A stretch of 43,210 nucleotides of DNA from Eubacteriales bacterium (GTDB lineage: Bacteria; Bacillota; Clostridia; Christensenellales; CAG-138): positions 1 to 43,210 of the forward strand of contig JAJFTZ010000062.1 of NCBI GenBank assembly GCA_021372675.1, read 5' to 3'. The notes beneath the pieces were generated by a model. The model ran no database searches, was not told where the DNA came from, and worked only from the letters and a program-made list of their open reading frames with translations. Made by a program: the position numbers and the translations under genes. Below are positions 7,444 to 16,625 of this stretch, one piece after another (position 1 is the stretch's first letter; each line of letters begins with the position of its first letter).

Positions 7444-8199
7444 ATGACTGAAAGAAAGCGAAACATGAAGGCAAGAGCGGTATGGTATTCGCTGATACTT
7501 TCATTTATTTTAATGGTTTTTCCGGTAATATCCGGCATAATCGTTACTGTAAACAATATGGATGCACCGCAACGGCATTGGGTGCAAGGCGCTTTCATGG
7601 TTGCTTCAATTGCTGTGCCTTTGGGTGTTCTATCTATCGCAAAGATACAACTAAGCCAAATCGGCTTCTCTAAAATAAAAAAAGGCAGCATGAGAACAAT
7701 CCTATACTTTATCCCGATCATTGCAGCCAAAGCAGGATTTTTTTTCTTTGGGTTCAATCATAATATGACGGCGATCGTTGCTCTGGCTTTTTTTACGGCT
7801 GCCATCGGACTTTCGGAGGAAATTTATTTCAGAGGCATGATTCTCGGCCGGCTGGTAAGATACTTCTCAATAAAGCAGGCGGTACTGCTGTCTGCCGCAT
7901 TATTTGCGGCAGTTCATGCTTCCCAGGCTTTTTCAGGAGAGGGGATTATAATTGTTATGCTTACCGTAGTCAACGCGTTGATTTTTGGCATGATCGCTTC
8001 GGAGCTTGTTATATTAACAGGAAGCTTAATTCCCGTTATCATATGGCATGCCCTATATGATTTTATCAATTGGATTGTATCCGTTCAGGGATCATTGGAA
8101 ATTATTTTGATTATCGTCCAATCCGTAATCATGATTACTTATGGAGCCTACTTATGGAATAAGTTGCCTGACAAGCATAGCTATGCGTCGGGAGCGTGA
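7444..8199 (+). CDS. CPBP-family intramembrane metalloprotease (CAAX/Abi type)
   Basis: A 251-residue integral membrane protein with about 6-8 hydrophobic segments and the three CPBP motifs: EExxxR (Glu125, Glu126, Arg130), FxxxH (Phe154-His158) and a later His202 in WHALYDF. The family includes Rce1-like CAAX proteases, bacteriocin self-immunity proteins and some abortive-infection proteins. It lies between tail chaperone and tape measure, has clearly AT-richer codons than both, and carries its own promoter and terminator. It is therefore probably cargo expressed in the lysogen. Whether it protects against other phages, gives immunity to a peptide or does something else cannot be read from sequence. 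Confidence 0.88.
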   Translation: MTERKRNMKARAVWYSLILSFILMVFPVISGIIVTVNNMDAPQRHWVQGAFMVASIAVPLGVLSIAKIQLSQIGFSKIKKGSMRTILYFIPIIAAKAGFFFFGFNHNMTAIVALAFFTAAIGLSEEIYFRGMILGRLVRYFSIKQAVLLSAALFAAVHASQAFSGEGIIIVMLTVVNALIFGMIASELVILTGSLIPVIIWHALYDFINWIVSVQGSLEIILIIVQSVIMITYGAYLWNKLPDKHSYASGA

Positions 8200-8272
8200 T
8201 ATGAAACTGATAAAGTCCAATTTGTGCGGCATGAGATAATGTATCGTAAAAATGGATAACAAGCAATCCGAG

Positions 8273-8298
8273 GAGCAATCGAAAGGTTGCTCTTTTTT
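8273..8298 (+). terminator. Intrinsic terminator after the CPBP gene
   Basis: An 8-bp stem GAGCAATC / GGTTGCTC (one T-G pair) around GAAA is followed by six T residues. It lies 74 bases after the CPBP stop and 31 bases before the tape measure start. Confidence 0.8.
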
Positions 8299-8328
8299 GT
8301 TGCGTTTTTTCAGGAAGGCGGTGGCGGC

Positions 8329-10665
8329 ATGGCAGACGGATTCGGGCTGAAAATCGGCATAGAGGGCGAAAAGGAATTCAAAAAAGCCCTGCGCGAGATC
8401 AATCAGGATTTCAAGGTGCTCGGCTCGGAAATGAAGCTCGTGACCTCGCTGTTCGACAAGCAGGACAATTCCGTGCAGGCCGTCACCGCCCGCAAAAAGG
8501 TGCTCAGCCGTGAGATTGACGAGCAGAAGGAAAAAATCAACCTTCTGGAAAAGGCGCTCAAAAACTCAACGGACTCCTTTGGCGAGACGGACAGCCGCAC
8601 CAAGGCGTGGGCCATCCAGCTCAACAACGCAAAAGCCGAGCTCAACGGCATGGAGCAGGAACTGGATAAAAACAACGAAGCGCTCGAGGAGGCTGAAAAG
8701 GGCTTTGACGGCGCTGGCGAGGGTGCCGGGGAGTTTGGCAAAGCGGTGGATGCTGCGGGCGGCGAGCTTGGCGGCGCTGGCAAGGAAGCGGGCCGGTTCG
8801 GCGGAGAGATTGACGAAGCGTCCAAGAAAACGTCCATATTCGGCGATGTGCTCAAGGCCAGCCTTACCGCCGACGCGATCAAGGCCGGATTAAAGGGCCT
8901 TGTGAACATGGTCAAGGAAATCGGCTCTGCCGTGAAGGACTATATTCAGGAGGGTGCGCAGGAAGCCAACGCTGCTGCCGAAAACCACGCCAAGCTTGCG
9001 CAGGTTATGCGCAACACCATGGACGCGGCTGACGGCGAGGTCAAAAGCATCGTGGAGCTGGCAAAGGCGCAGGAGCGGTTGGGCGTTGTGTCCGAAACCA
9101 CGCAGTTGGGCGGCGCGCAGGAGCTGGCGACCTATCTCGGCAAGACAGAAACCCTCAAAAAGCTGCTTCCCGTCATGAACGACATGGTGGCGCAGCAGTA
9201 TGGGATCAACGCCACGCAGGAAAGCGCGGTCAACATCGCTACCATGCTAGGCAAGGTCATGAACGGGCAGGTCGGCGCTCTTTCTCGCTACGGCTATTCC
9301 TTCGATGAGACACAGGCGAAAATCCTCAAGTTCGGAACCGAGGAGGAGCGCGCGGCTGTGCTGGCGGATGTGGTCAGCGAATCGGTCGGCGGCGTAAACG
9401 CCGCGCTCGCGCAGACCGACGCGGGCAAGATGGCCGTGCTCAACGCCGTGCTGGATGAAACAAAAACCACGGTCGGCGAAATGGCCAACCAGCTCAAAGC
9501 GCAGATCATGGGCCAGATGCTGCCCTCGTTAAGCGCGCTGTCCGACGCATTCTTAGGCGTGCTCAGCGGCGAGGGCAGTGCGGCGGGCATGGCGGCGGCG
9601 TTCTCTGGCGTGTTCGACGCGGCCGTAAAGGTGATCAATTCGTTCCTTCCCCGGCTGCTGGAGTTGGGTGGGCAACTGATTACAGCCATCGTGCGCGGCA
9701 TTGCTGACAATATTGGCTCGGTCATACAGGGCGCTATGGGCATTATCCATATGCTTTCTTCCACGCTGCTTGATCTTCTTCCCATTATATTGGACGCGGG
9801 CGCAAAGCTCCTGCTCTCCCTGCTCGACGGCATCCTCGCATCGCTGCCCGTGTTGGTGGAGGCGGCTGTGCAGATGATCGTCACGCTGGCCACGGGCCTT
9901 GCCGATTCGCTGCCGGAACTGATCCCTTCCATCGTGCAGGCGATCATCCTCATCGTGCAGGTACTCATCCAAAACATGCCCAAGATACTCGACGCCGCGC
10001 TCAAGATCATACAGGGGCTGGCGCAGGGATTATTGAACGCGCTGCCCAAGCTTGTGGATGCGCTGCCGAAAATTATCACGGCCATCATCAACTTCATCGT
10101 GAACAACCTGCCCAAGATCATCGAAATGGGCATATCCCTCACCGTGCAGCTTGCCGTGGGTCTTATTCAGGCCATCCCCCAGCTCGTGAAAGCAATCCCG
10201 CAAATCATATCAGCGATCATCGACGGCTTGGGCAAGGCGCTCAGCGCCGTGTGGGAGATCGGCAAGAACATCGTCACGGGACTGTGGAACGGCATCCAGA
10301 GCATGGCATCGTGGATCAAAAGCAAGGTCAGCGATTTCGTGGGCGGCATTGTCAGCGGCATCAAGGGTGTGCTGGGCATACACTCGCCCTCCACCGTGTT
10401 CGCCGGGATTGGCGGCCATATGGCGGAGGGCCTTGGTGTGGGGTTCACGCGGGCCATGGACGGTATCCGCAGGGATATGTTCGGGGCAATACCGACAGAT
10501 TTCGATGTGGATGCGCGGTTCGCTTCGAGCGGTGGGCCGTGCCGTGTGTCAGGCGGCACCACCATCCACCAGAGCATATCGGTGGTCACGCCCAAGGCGT
10601 TGAGCGAGCGGGAGCTTTCGCGCGAGTTCAAAAATCTTTCTCGCAAGTTGGCACTGGAACTGTAA
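8329..10665 (+). CDS. Phage tail tape measure protein
   Basis: A 778-residue protein. The N-terminal ~130 residues are charged and coiled-coil-like (KEFKKALREINQDFKVLGSE). A central part follows, then a long hydrophobic region (~residues 420-650) of repeating amphipathic/membrane helices with recurring LP and GL turns (LLPIILDAGAKLLLSLLDGI). The end carries GIHSPSTVFAGIGGHMAEGL, found near the C-terminus of many tape measures. The protein sets tail length and is ejected with DNA. Position between chaperone and Dit fits. The ATG at 8329 is used because the upstream part of the frame overlaps the terminator. Confidence 0.93.
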   Translation: MADGFGLKIGIEGEKEFKKALREINQDFKVLGSEMKLVTSLFDKQDNSVQAVTARKKVLSREIDEQKEKINLLEKALKNSTDSFGETDSRTKAWAIQLNNAKAELNGMEQELDKNNEALEEAEKGFDGAGEGAGEFGKAVDAAGGELGGAGKEAGRFGGEIDEASKKTSIFGDVLKASLTADAIKAGLKGLVNMVKEIGSAVKDYIQEGAQEANAAAENHAKLAQVMRNTMDAADGEVKSIVELAKAQERLGVVSETTQLGGAQELATYLGKTETLKKLLPVMNDMVAQQYGINATQESAVNIATMLGKVMNGQVGALSRYGYSFDETQAKILKFGTEEERAAVLADVVSESVGGVNAALAQTDAGKMAVLNAVLDETKTTVGEMANQLKAQIMGQMLPSLSALSDAFLGVLSGEGSAAGMAAAFSGVFDAAVKVINSFLPRLLELGGQLITAIVRGIADNIGSVIQGAMGIIHMLSSTLLDLLPIILDAGAKLLLSLLDGILASLPVLVEAAVQMIVTLATGLADSLPELIPSIVQAIILIVQVLIQNMPKILDAALKIIQGLAQGLLNALPKLVDALPKIITAIINFIVNNLPKIIEMGISLTVQLAVGLIQAIPQLVKAIPQIISAIIDGLGKALSAVWEIGKNIVTGLWNGIQSMASWIKSKVSDFVGGIVSGIKGVLGIHSPSTVFAGIGGHMAEGLGVGFTRAMDGIRRDMFGAIPTDFDVDARFASSGGPCRVSGGTTIHQSISVVTPKALSERELSREFKNLSRKLALEL

Positions 10666-10674
10666 GGAGGGCGC

Positions 10675-11526
10675 ATGCAGGTTACATATGAAAACAGCGG
10701 CGGCGAATCGCTCACCCTGCGCCAGCGCCGCCCGTACTTTCTCACCGGCGTGGACGGCACAGGGCAGACGAGGCAAAACATACTCACCTTCAAAGCGCCG
10801 AATCAAGACGGCGCTTTTTATATCTCTGGCACGCTGGACATGCGCAACATCACGCTGGAGGGCACGATCGTGGCGGGCAGCGCCGATGAGGCGGCAACGC
10901 TGCGGCAAAGGCTGCTGCGCATCTTCTCGCCCAAGAAGGCCGGGATGCTTACCTATCGCGGCAAGCGCATCCCCTGCAATGTGGAGGAGGTCGCCTTCGC
11001 CCAGCGCAGCAGCACGCGTACACCTTCCTTTTTTATATCCCTGCTTTGCCCGTCGCCGTTCTTCGAGGACATCGACGAGCTGCGCATGGAGCTTGCGGCA
11101 TGGACGGCCAAGTTTAGCTTTTTCCTCGAAATCCCCGATACCGGCATGGAGTTCGGCGCGCGCGAGCCGAGTCAGATCATATTCGTGGACAACGACGGTG
11201 ACGTGCCCTGCGGGTGCAGGATTCAGTTTCGGGCGCTGGGCAGCGTCGTAAATCCCGAGCTCATGAACGTGGACCCTGGCGAGGTCATGCGCATTCTTCG
11301 CACCATGATGCCCGGCGAGCAGATTACGGTGGATACGCACTTTGCCGCCAAGCGCGTGCGCAGCGTCATGGGCGGCATGGAGGCGAACGCATTCCCGGAC
11401 GTTGACACCTCCGCCACATTCCTGCAATTAGGCGTCGGGCGTAACACCCTGCGCTATAGCGCGGCGGAAAACATGGACATGCTGGAGGTCACCATCTTCT
11501 TCCGGCCGCAGTATCTGGGGGTGTGA
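10675..11526 (+). CDS. Distal tail protein (Dit-like, phage tail family)
   Basis: A 283-residue protein in the Dit slot after the tape measure. The N-terminus MQVTYENSGGESLTLRQRRPYF followed by LTGVDGTGQTRQNI resembles siphophage Dit proteins, which form the hexameric hub between tail tube and baseplate. A middle segment (FFISLLCPSPFFEDID) and a C-terminal half with a galectin-like beta pattern agree. AAGGAGG precedes the ATG. Confidence 0.85.
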   Translation: MQVTYENSGGESLTLRQRRPYFLTGVDGTGQTRQNILTFKAPNQDGAFYISGTLDMRNITLEGTIVAGSADEAATLRQRLLRIFSPKKAGMLTYRGKRIPCNVEEVAFAQRSSTRTPSFFISLLCPSPFFEDIDELRMELAAWTAKFSFFLEIPDTGMEFGAREPSQIIFVDNDGDVPCGCRIQFRALGSVVNPELMNVDPGEVMRILRTMMPGEQITVDTHFAAKRVRSVMGGMEANAFPDVDTSATFLQLGVGRNTLRYSAAENMDMLEVTIFFRPQYLGV

Positions 11527-11527
11527 C

Positions 11528-12565
11528 ATGGAGCTTTATGTGTTCGGGGAGGATCGCAGCCTTTTAGGCGTGATCGAGGCATATGAACACCTGCAATGGA
11601 CGCGCCGGTACAGTGCCTGCGGCGGCTTTGCGCTTCGCGCGATCGCGGACGCGCACAATATCGGCATGCTGCGCATGGGGCACATCCTGTGGAAGAACGA
11701 CGATGCTGAGGCCGGGATCATAGACCACATCGAGCTAAACGCACAGGAGCAGGAGTACATCACTGTTGCGGGACGGTTCGCCACCGGCTTGCTTGCCCGC
11801 AGGATCATATGGCAAACGGAAATGCTGCAGGGGAACCTTGCAAATGCAATTGCCCAACTTCTCGCCAACCATGTGATCGCCCCGTCCAACCCGGACAGGG
11901 CGATTTTAGGTATGGCCTTCGCTTCCACGCCGCTCAATCACACATTGACCATGCAGGTCTCCTACCGGAACCTGCTTACGACCATCGAGGATTTGTGCGC
12001 CGCTTACGATGTGGGCCTGCGCACAACGTTCGATCCGGTCACACGCCTGCTCACCGTCACCCTGTATGACGGCAGGCTCACATCGGCGGTGTTTTCCCGA
12101 GAGTTCGAAAACCTGACCGAACAGGCGTACACGCACAGCGCGCGGGGCTATGCGTGTGTGGCGCTCATCGGCGGCGAGGGCGAAGGCGAGCTGCGCACCA
12201 TGGTCACTTCCGGCACCGGCAGCGGCCTTGGCAGGTATGAGGTGTTCGTGGACGCAAAGGCGCTGCGCAGCGAGGACTTCGGCGAAGGGTACCCTGCTGC
12301 GCTCATCCAGCACGGGGATATCCGGCTCAAGGAGTTACGCATGGCGCGGAGCTTTGACGCGACGCTCCACAACCAAGGCAATCTGCGCTACCGGGAGGAT
12401 TTCGACCTGGGCGATATCGTGACGGCGGTTTCTCCGCGCTGGGGCGTGTCCATGCAGACGCGCATCACGGAGATCGAGGAAACCTACGACGCCGAGGGCA
12501 GGCATATCGACATTGTGCTCGGGCGCGGCGCGCTTACGATCGCACAAAAGCTCAAGGGGGTTTAA
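11528..12565 (+). CDS. Siphovirus ReqiPepy6 Gp37-like tail protein
   Basis: A 345-residue protein that begins ELYVFGEDRSLLGVIEAYE and continues LQWTRRYSACGGFALR, the characteristic start of Gp37-like proteins found after Dit in many Firmicutes siphophages. It occupies the place of the tail-associated hub protein (Tal/gp27-like). The C-terminus (DIVLGRGALTIAQKLKG) is also typical. It starts one base after the Dit stop, so the two are likely co-translated. Confidence 0.85.
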   Translation: MELYVFGEDRSLLGVIEAYEHLQWTRRYSACGGFALRAIADAHNIGMLRMGHILWKNDDAEAGIIDHIELNAQEQEYITVAGRFATGLLARRIIWQTEMLQGNLANAIAQLLANHVIAPSNPDRAILGMAFASTPLNHTLTMQVSYRNLLTTIEDLCAAYDVGLRTTFDPVTRLLTVTLYDGRLTSAVFSREFENLTEQAYTHSARGYACVALIGGEGEGELRTMVTSGTGSGLGRYEVFVDAKALRSEDFGEGYPAALIQHGDIRLKELRMARSFDATLHNQGNLRYREDFDLGDIVTAVSPRWGVSMQTRITEIEETYDAEGRHIDIVLGRGALTIAQKLKGV

Positions 12566-12569
12566 CTAT

Positions 12570-13073
12570 ATGGAAAAGAGCGGCTTTTTTAATTCGTCGG
12601 GTGGCGATCGTGTGTACGACGCTTCCGACTTCGCCGGGTATTTCGCCAAGCTGGTAACAAATGGCATATTCTACGCCGACACAACCAACCTCAAGGTCAC
12701 GGCTTCCGACGGCATGCATGTGCTTGTGGCTCCGGGCAGCGCGTGGATCAGGGGTTACGCATATGAAAACACGCTGCCGCTGGAGCTGACGCTTACCACC
12801 GCCAACGGTACCAACCCGCGCATTGACCGGGTGGTGCTGCGTTTGAGCGCCGTGGACAGGAAGATCGCGCTCTCCATCAAGACCGGTGCGGCGCTGGATT
12901 CACCCGTCCCGACTGCCTTAACGCGCACCGCAGAGGTGTATGAGCTGGGGCTCGCCGACGTGCTGGTGGGCAAGGGCGTGGTGGCGATCATGCAGGATAA
13001 GATCACGGATACGCGGCTTGATTCCGCGCTCTGCGGCACGGTGAACTCCTTGATCACCGCCGTGTACGAGTAA
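12570..13073 (+). CDS. Phage baseplate/structural protein, unassigned
   Basis: A 167-residue protein between the Gp37-like protein and the fibre. It carries a beta-rich pattern (KVTASDGMHVLVAPGSAWIRG, then NPRIDRVVLRLSAVDRKIAL) that is frequent in N-terminal domains of upper baseplate or fibre-attachment proteins in Firmicutes siphophages. The start at 12570 is 4 bases after the previous stop; an in-frame start at 12513 lies inside the upstream gene. I recognise the type but not a named family. Confidence 0.65.
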   Translation: MEKSGFFNSSGGDRVYDASDFAGYFAKLVTNGIFYADTTNLKVTASDGMHVLVAPGSAWIRGYAYENTLPLELTLTTANGTNPRIDRVVLRLSAVDRKIALSIKTGAALDSPVPTALTRTAEVYELGLADVLVGKGVVAIMQDKITDTRLDSALCGTVNSLITAVYE

Positions 13074-13084
13074 GAGGTGCCGTC

Positions 13085-14887
13085 ATGCCGACAATCACTA
13101 GACAATGCACCCATGTGTGCGAGATCGACCGGGCAGCGCCCAATCAGGCCAATTCCAGCTCGTGCGACGTAGGCAGATACTCTGGAACTACCAACAACTG
13201 TTTTTTTAACTTTGCAAGCCTGAACACCGTGATACCCGCAGGCTCCACGATCAACAGCGCGTCGCTGATCGTGGCGCAGGCTTCGGGTGGGTTTGCCGCA
13301 ACGCTCACCAGCAAGGTAAGTCTGCGGATTGGCGATTGGGGCGCGTTCACATGGAACGTCGGGCCGTACCTCGCGTGCGACGGCAATCAATTCGCACTGA
13401 GCGGCACGAGCGTGGGCAACCGCACGATCGACGTCACGAATATTGTCCAGTGGATCGTGGACAACAACAGCCCACACCATATTTTCCGCTTCGAGCGTGT
13501 GCCCAACGATCAGAGCGGCTCCAGCGACGCGAAGCGGTTCTCCACCACGCCCGCCAACCATAGCTTACAGATCACTTACACAACACCCGCGCCGTGTGGG
13601 CCACCAACCAATATGACGGTCGCGCCTTCGGTCACGGAAACCACCTCAACGTTGACATGGAGCGGTGCGGTAGGTGGTGGCGCGAATCCCATCACCGGCT
13701 ATGAAATCGAGTATTGTGATTCGTCGGACGGCGCAGGATGGGGCGCTTGGCAGGTCCTTGCGATTGTTGCTTCCTCATCCGGCAGCGGCTCGCGTTCCGT
13801 CGATCCGCCGTCGACCCGAGGAAGCTACCGGCGGTTTCGAATACGAACACGCGGCGGGCTTGGCGAGGCATATTACTCTGCTTGGGCGACGTCGGGCACC
13901 CTGCGAAGAAACGTGCTGGCTTCGCCGCCTGCCATATTTACCGCTTTGCCCGAGGTTTATGACGGTGGTAACATCACCCTCTCATGGAGCGGTGTGATGC
14001 CGGGCACCAGCGCGATCAAGTCGTACACGATCCAGAGCGCAAGCTCCATGGACGGCGGCGTCGCATGGACTTCCTTCGCGGCGCTGACAATGATCCTGTC
14101 CTCCGCGACCTCCGGCAGTACGGTTGTGGCGGCGGACACGCGCGACGGGGTCAAGGTCGTGTATCGCATTCGGACGGTAGACAGCTTCGATGCTGCCTCG
14201 GCGTATGTATCGAGCAACATCGTCAGCATGGTGACCGCGCCACCAGCACCGACGGTATTGGCTCCGATATCCGGCGGGACGGCCTACAGCGCCATACCAC
14301 GGGCATTGCTCAAATCCGGCGCGTATGCGGGCGGCAGTCAAACGCTGCGCGTGCGCGTGGACGGCGGCCCGTGGTACGACAGCGCGGCCGACCCGACGCG
14401 TTTCTCGGTATCCGGCCCCTTGGGCGGCAATACCGCGAGTATCTTCATGCCGCCGCCGCTTTTGCCGGGGAGCCACATGCTCTCGGTCAAGGCGGTCAAC
14501 GCTGCCACGGGGATGGAGAGCGCGACGATGCAGGTACAGTTCACCATATTGGCATCGCCCTTTTCGGCGCTCACTCCCAACGTGACCACGGTCAAGGCGG
14601 CGCACATCCAGCAGCTCCGTGACGCGGCCAATACCGTGCGGCGCTATTACGGCCTGCCGGTGCAGGCGTGGAAAGAAGCGGTCGTGGGGAGCAAAACGCC
14701 TGTTTGGCGCTGGCCGCTGCACATCGCGGAGGTGCGCAGCGCCGTGGACGATATCGCGAGCCTGATCAATGCCCACGACGCTTCCGGCGCGCTCGATGTG
14801 CCGCCGGTCGGATGGGTTCCCTTCCCGCCGGGCAGGCCGCGCGCAGACCTGATGCGGCAGATACAAGACCTGATATTGACGCTTTAG
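13085..14887 (+). CDS. Tail fibre / receptor-binding protein with Fn3 domains
   Basis: A 600-residue surface protein. The first ~165 residues form a beta-rich domain resembling DNRLRE-type adhesion domains (TVIPAGSTINSASLIV; later NIVQWIVDNNSPHHIFRFER). Two fibronectin type III-like repeats follow (~172-280 and ~283-385, each with a ...TLTWSG or ITLSWSG strand and a YRIRT or FRIRT strand), then an Ig-like segment and a C-terminal helical region (AAHIQQLRDAANTVRRYYG). Fn3 and adhesion domains at the end of a tail module point to cell-surface or glycan binding. Receptor specificity cannot be read from sequence. Confidence 0.75.
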   Translation: MPTITRQCTHVCEIDRAAPNQANSSSCDVGRYSGTTNNCFFNFASLNTVIPAGSTINSASLIVAQASGGFAATLTSKVSLRIGDWGAFTWNVGPYLACDGNQFALSGTSVGNRTIDVTNIVQWIVDNNSPHHIFRFERVPNDQSGSSDAKRFSTTPANHSLQITYTTPAPCGPPTNMTVAPSVTETTSTLTWSGAVGGGANPITGYEIEYCDSSDGAGWGAWQVLAIVASSSGSGSRSVDPPSTRGSYRRFRIRTRGGLGEAYYSAWATSGTLRRNVLASPPAIFTALPEVYDGGNITLSWSGVMPGTSAIKSYTIQSASSMDGGVAWTSFAALTMILSSATSGSTVVAADTRDGVKVVYRIRTVDSFDAASAYVSSNIVSMVTAPPAPTVLAPISGGTAYSAIPRALLKSGAYAGGSQTLRVRVDGGPWYDSAADPTRFSVSGPLGGNTASIFMPPPLLPGSHMLSVKAVNAATGMESATMQVQFTILASPFSALTPNVTTVKAAHIQQLRDAANTVRRYYGLPVQAWKEAVVGSKTPVWRWPLHIAEVRSAVDDIASLINAHDASGALDVPPVGWVPFPPGRPRADLMRQIQDLILTL

Positions 14888-14888
14888 G

Positions 14889-14913
14889 GCGCTCCCGCAA
14901 GGGGGCGCTTTTT
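14889..14913 (+). terminator. Intrinsic terminator after the fibre gene
   Basis: GCGCTCCC and GGGGGCGC pair (one T-G) around GCAA and are followed by TTTTT. It separates the tail operon from the lysis genes. Confidence 0.75.
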
Positions 14914-14944
14914 AGTTAGAACAACGAGAAAGTGAGGATTGGAA

Positions 14945-15358
14945 ATGAGGGTTTGGAACGGAATTCAGCTTGTTTTCACCGCGATCGGCGGCGGGATCGG
15001 CTGGTTTGTGGGAGGTGTGGATGGCGTGCTGATTGCGCTTATTGCCGTGGTGGCGATCGATTACCTGACCGGCGTGATGTGCGCGGTCGTCGACAAGAAG
15101 CTCTCCAGCGAGGTCGGCGCGAAAGGCATCTTCAAGAAGGTGCTGATATTCGCCCTCGTCGGCGTGGCGCACATGATCGACAGTCAGGTGATCGGAACCG
15201 GCAGTACGCTTCGTACTGCCGTGATCTTTTTCTACCTGAGCAACGAGGGCATCTCCGTCGTGGAAAACGCCGCGCGGCTGGGCGTGCCCGTACCGGACAA
15301 GCTGCGGGACATACTCGCGCAGCTCGCCAAGAAAGGGGAGAAAAACGATGCTGAATAA
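14945..15358 (+). CDS. Phage holin, TcdE/phage_holin_4 type
   Basis: A 137-residue membrane protein with three to four hydrophobic segments, including VDGVLIALIAVVAIDYLTGV and VLIFALVGVAHMID, and a charged C-terminus (LRDILAQLAKKGEKND). The DYLTG motif is typical of the TcdE-like holin family. Holins open the cytoplasmic membrane to release endolysin. The ATG at 14945 is preferred over an in-frame TTG at 14939 because GAGGA ends 6 bases before it. The end overlaps the endolysin start. Confidence 0.88.
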   Translation: MRVWNGIQLVFTAIGGGIGWFVGGVDGVLIALIAVVAIDYLTGVMCAVVDKKLSSEVGAKGIFKKVLIFALVGVAHMIDSQVIGTGSTLRTAVIFFYLSNEGISVVENAARLGVPVPDKLRDILAQLAKKGEKNDAE

Positions 15359-16097
15359 GTTCATTTCCTACCTCGAGGAGCAGGTGCGCAACCACGGAAT
15401 ATATGTGTGGGGCGGACAGGGCGAACAGGGCGCGCAGGTCAACGAGGCGTGGATACGCAAGCGCGAGAACAGCACGGCCAACGCGGCGCGGGCGATCGCC
15501 TTCTGGCGCAAGCAGGTGCTTGCAGGGTACGGAGACGTGCTGCGCGCCTTCGATTGCTCGGGGCTGGCCGTGTATTTCCTCTTGAAAGAGGGTCTGCTTT
15601 CCTCCGACACCACGGCGGACGGCCTGTTGCGAAAATGCACCCGCATTTCCCAAGATGAGCTGCGGCGCGGCGACTTCGTGTTCAAGGTGGATTCGAAGGG
15701 TAAGGCGTACCACATCGGGTATATCGTAGACGACGCCCTGAACGTCATTGAAGCGCAGGGCCGCGACTCAGGGGTGAACAAGTCCCCGCTCAAGGGCTGG
15801 AATGCTTACGGCAGGTCGCCCTTTTTTAGTGCCGTGCTTTCCCCCACGCCCGCTCCCGTGCTTGCACCCAAGAGCCGCGTGCTGATGCTGGTAAAACCCT
15901 ATCTGCAAGGCGCGGACGTGGCCGAATTGCAGACGGCACTCAAAAAGCGCGGGTATGCCGTGGGCACGATCGACGGCGTGTTCGGCCCGCTCTCGGATAA
16001 GGCCCTACGCAAATTCCAGAAGGCCGCCAAGCTGACGGTAGACGGCAAGGCCGGGCCTAAGAGCTATGCCGCGCTCGGCTTGAAGTGGCGCGGATAA
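15348..16097 (+). CDS. Endolysin: NlpC/P60-type peptidase plus peptidoglycan-binding domain
   Basis: A 249-residue lysis enzyme. The N-terminal ~150 residues are an NlpC/P60-like cysteine peptidase with Cys70 in AFDCSGLAV and His122 in KAYHIGYIV as probable catalytic residues. The C-terminal ~70 residues are a PG_binding_1 domain (GADVAELQTALKKRGYAVG, then TIDGVFGPLSDKALRKFQ). It would cut peptide links in the host wall after the holin opens the membrane. The 11-base overlap with the holin gene gives the usual lysis cassette. Confidence 0.92.
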   Translation: MLNKFISYLEEQVRNHGIYVWGGQGEQGAQVNEAWIRKRENSTANAARAIAFWRKQVLAGYGDVLRAFDCSGLAVYFLLKEGLLSSDTTADGLLRKCTRISQDELRRGDFVFKVDSKGKAYHIGYIVDDALNVIEAQGRDSGVNKSPLKGWNAYGRSPFFSAVLSPTPAPVLAPKSRVLMLVKPYLQGADVAELQTALKKRGYAVGTIDGVFGPLSDKALRKFQKAAKLTVDGKAGPKSYAALGLKWRG

Positions 16098-16117
16098 GCA
16101 TTCTTTTCAACGAAACG

Positions 16118-16142
16118 GGGGCGCTGCAATTTGCAGCGCCCC
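16118..16142. terminator. Strong hairpin after the lysis genes
   Basis: A perfect 11-bp stem GGGGCGCTGCA / TGCAGCGCCCC around a 3-base loop, followed only by TTCTAC. It is very stable but the T-run is weak, so it may terminate poorly or act as an mRNA end-protecting hairpin. It separates lysis and recombinase genes. Confidence 0.55.
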
Positions 16143-16160
16143 TTCTACATGGGGGGACAT

Positions 16161-16625
16161 ATGACTGTTGAACAGAAAGAAAAAATACAGCAGATGCGTC
16201 GTGACGGGGCGGGCTATGGGCAGATGGCCGCCGCCCTCGGCGTTTCCAAGGAAACCGTAAAGTCCTTTTGTCGGCGCAATCCGGGGTCGGACAGCGCGCA
16301 AGCCGCGCCGGTCGATAACGCCGTCGCAGCGACCGCCGCAGAAGCCGACAGGGCCGTGGAGGGCATCGTATGCAGGCAGTGCGGCAAGCGCCTGATCCAG
16401 AGGCCTAAGCTAAAGCCCAAGCGGTTCTGCTCCGACGAGTGCCGCCTTGCGTGGTGGCGCAGCAATGAAAACCAGCTCAACAAAAAGGCCCTATACACCA
16501 TCCGCTGCGCGGGCTGCGGCCATGATTTTGAGAGCTATGGCAACAAGGCCCGCATATTCTGTGGGCATGCCTGTTATATAAAAAGCCGGTTTGGAGACGC
16601 GGAGCATGACCAAAGAGCAGTTTGA
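16161..16625 (+). CDS. HTH protein with two zinc-ribbon-like motifs
   Basis: A 154-residue protein. Residues 1-40 form a sigma-like helix-turn-helix (EQKEKIQQMRRDGAGYGQM, then AAALGVSKETVKSF). Two four-cysteine motifs follow: Cys71/74/90/94 and Cys116/119/134/138, each CxxC-Xn-CxxxC, which should bind zinc. A gene of this type often precedes recombinase genes in clostridial prophages and integrative elements (general observation). The start at 16161 follows GGGGGG; an earlier in-frame TTG lies inside the hairpin. A role in regulating the recombinases or in excision direction is inference. Confidence 0.7.
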   Translation: MTVEQKEKIQQMRRDGAGYGQMAAALGVSKETVKSFCRRNPGSDSAQAAPVDNAVAATAAEADRAVEGIVCRQCGKRLIQRPKLKPKRFCSDECRLAWWRSNENQLNKKALYTIRCAGCGHDFESYGNKARIFCGHACYIKSRFGDAEHDQRAV

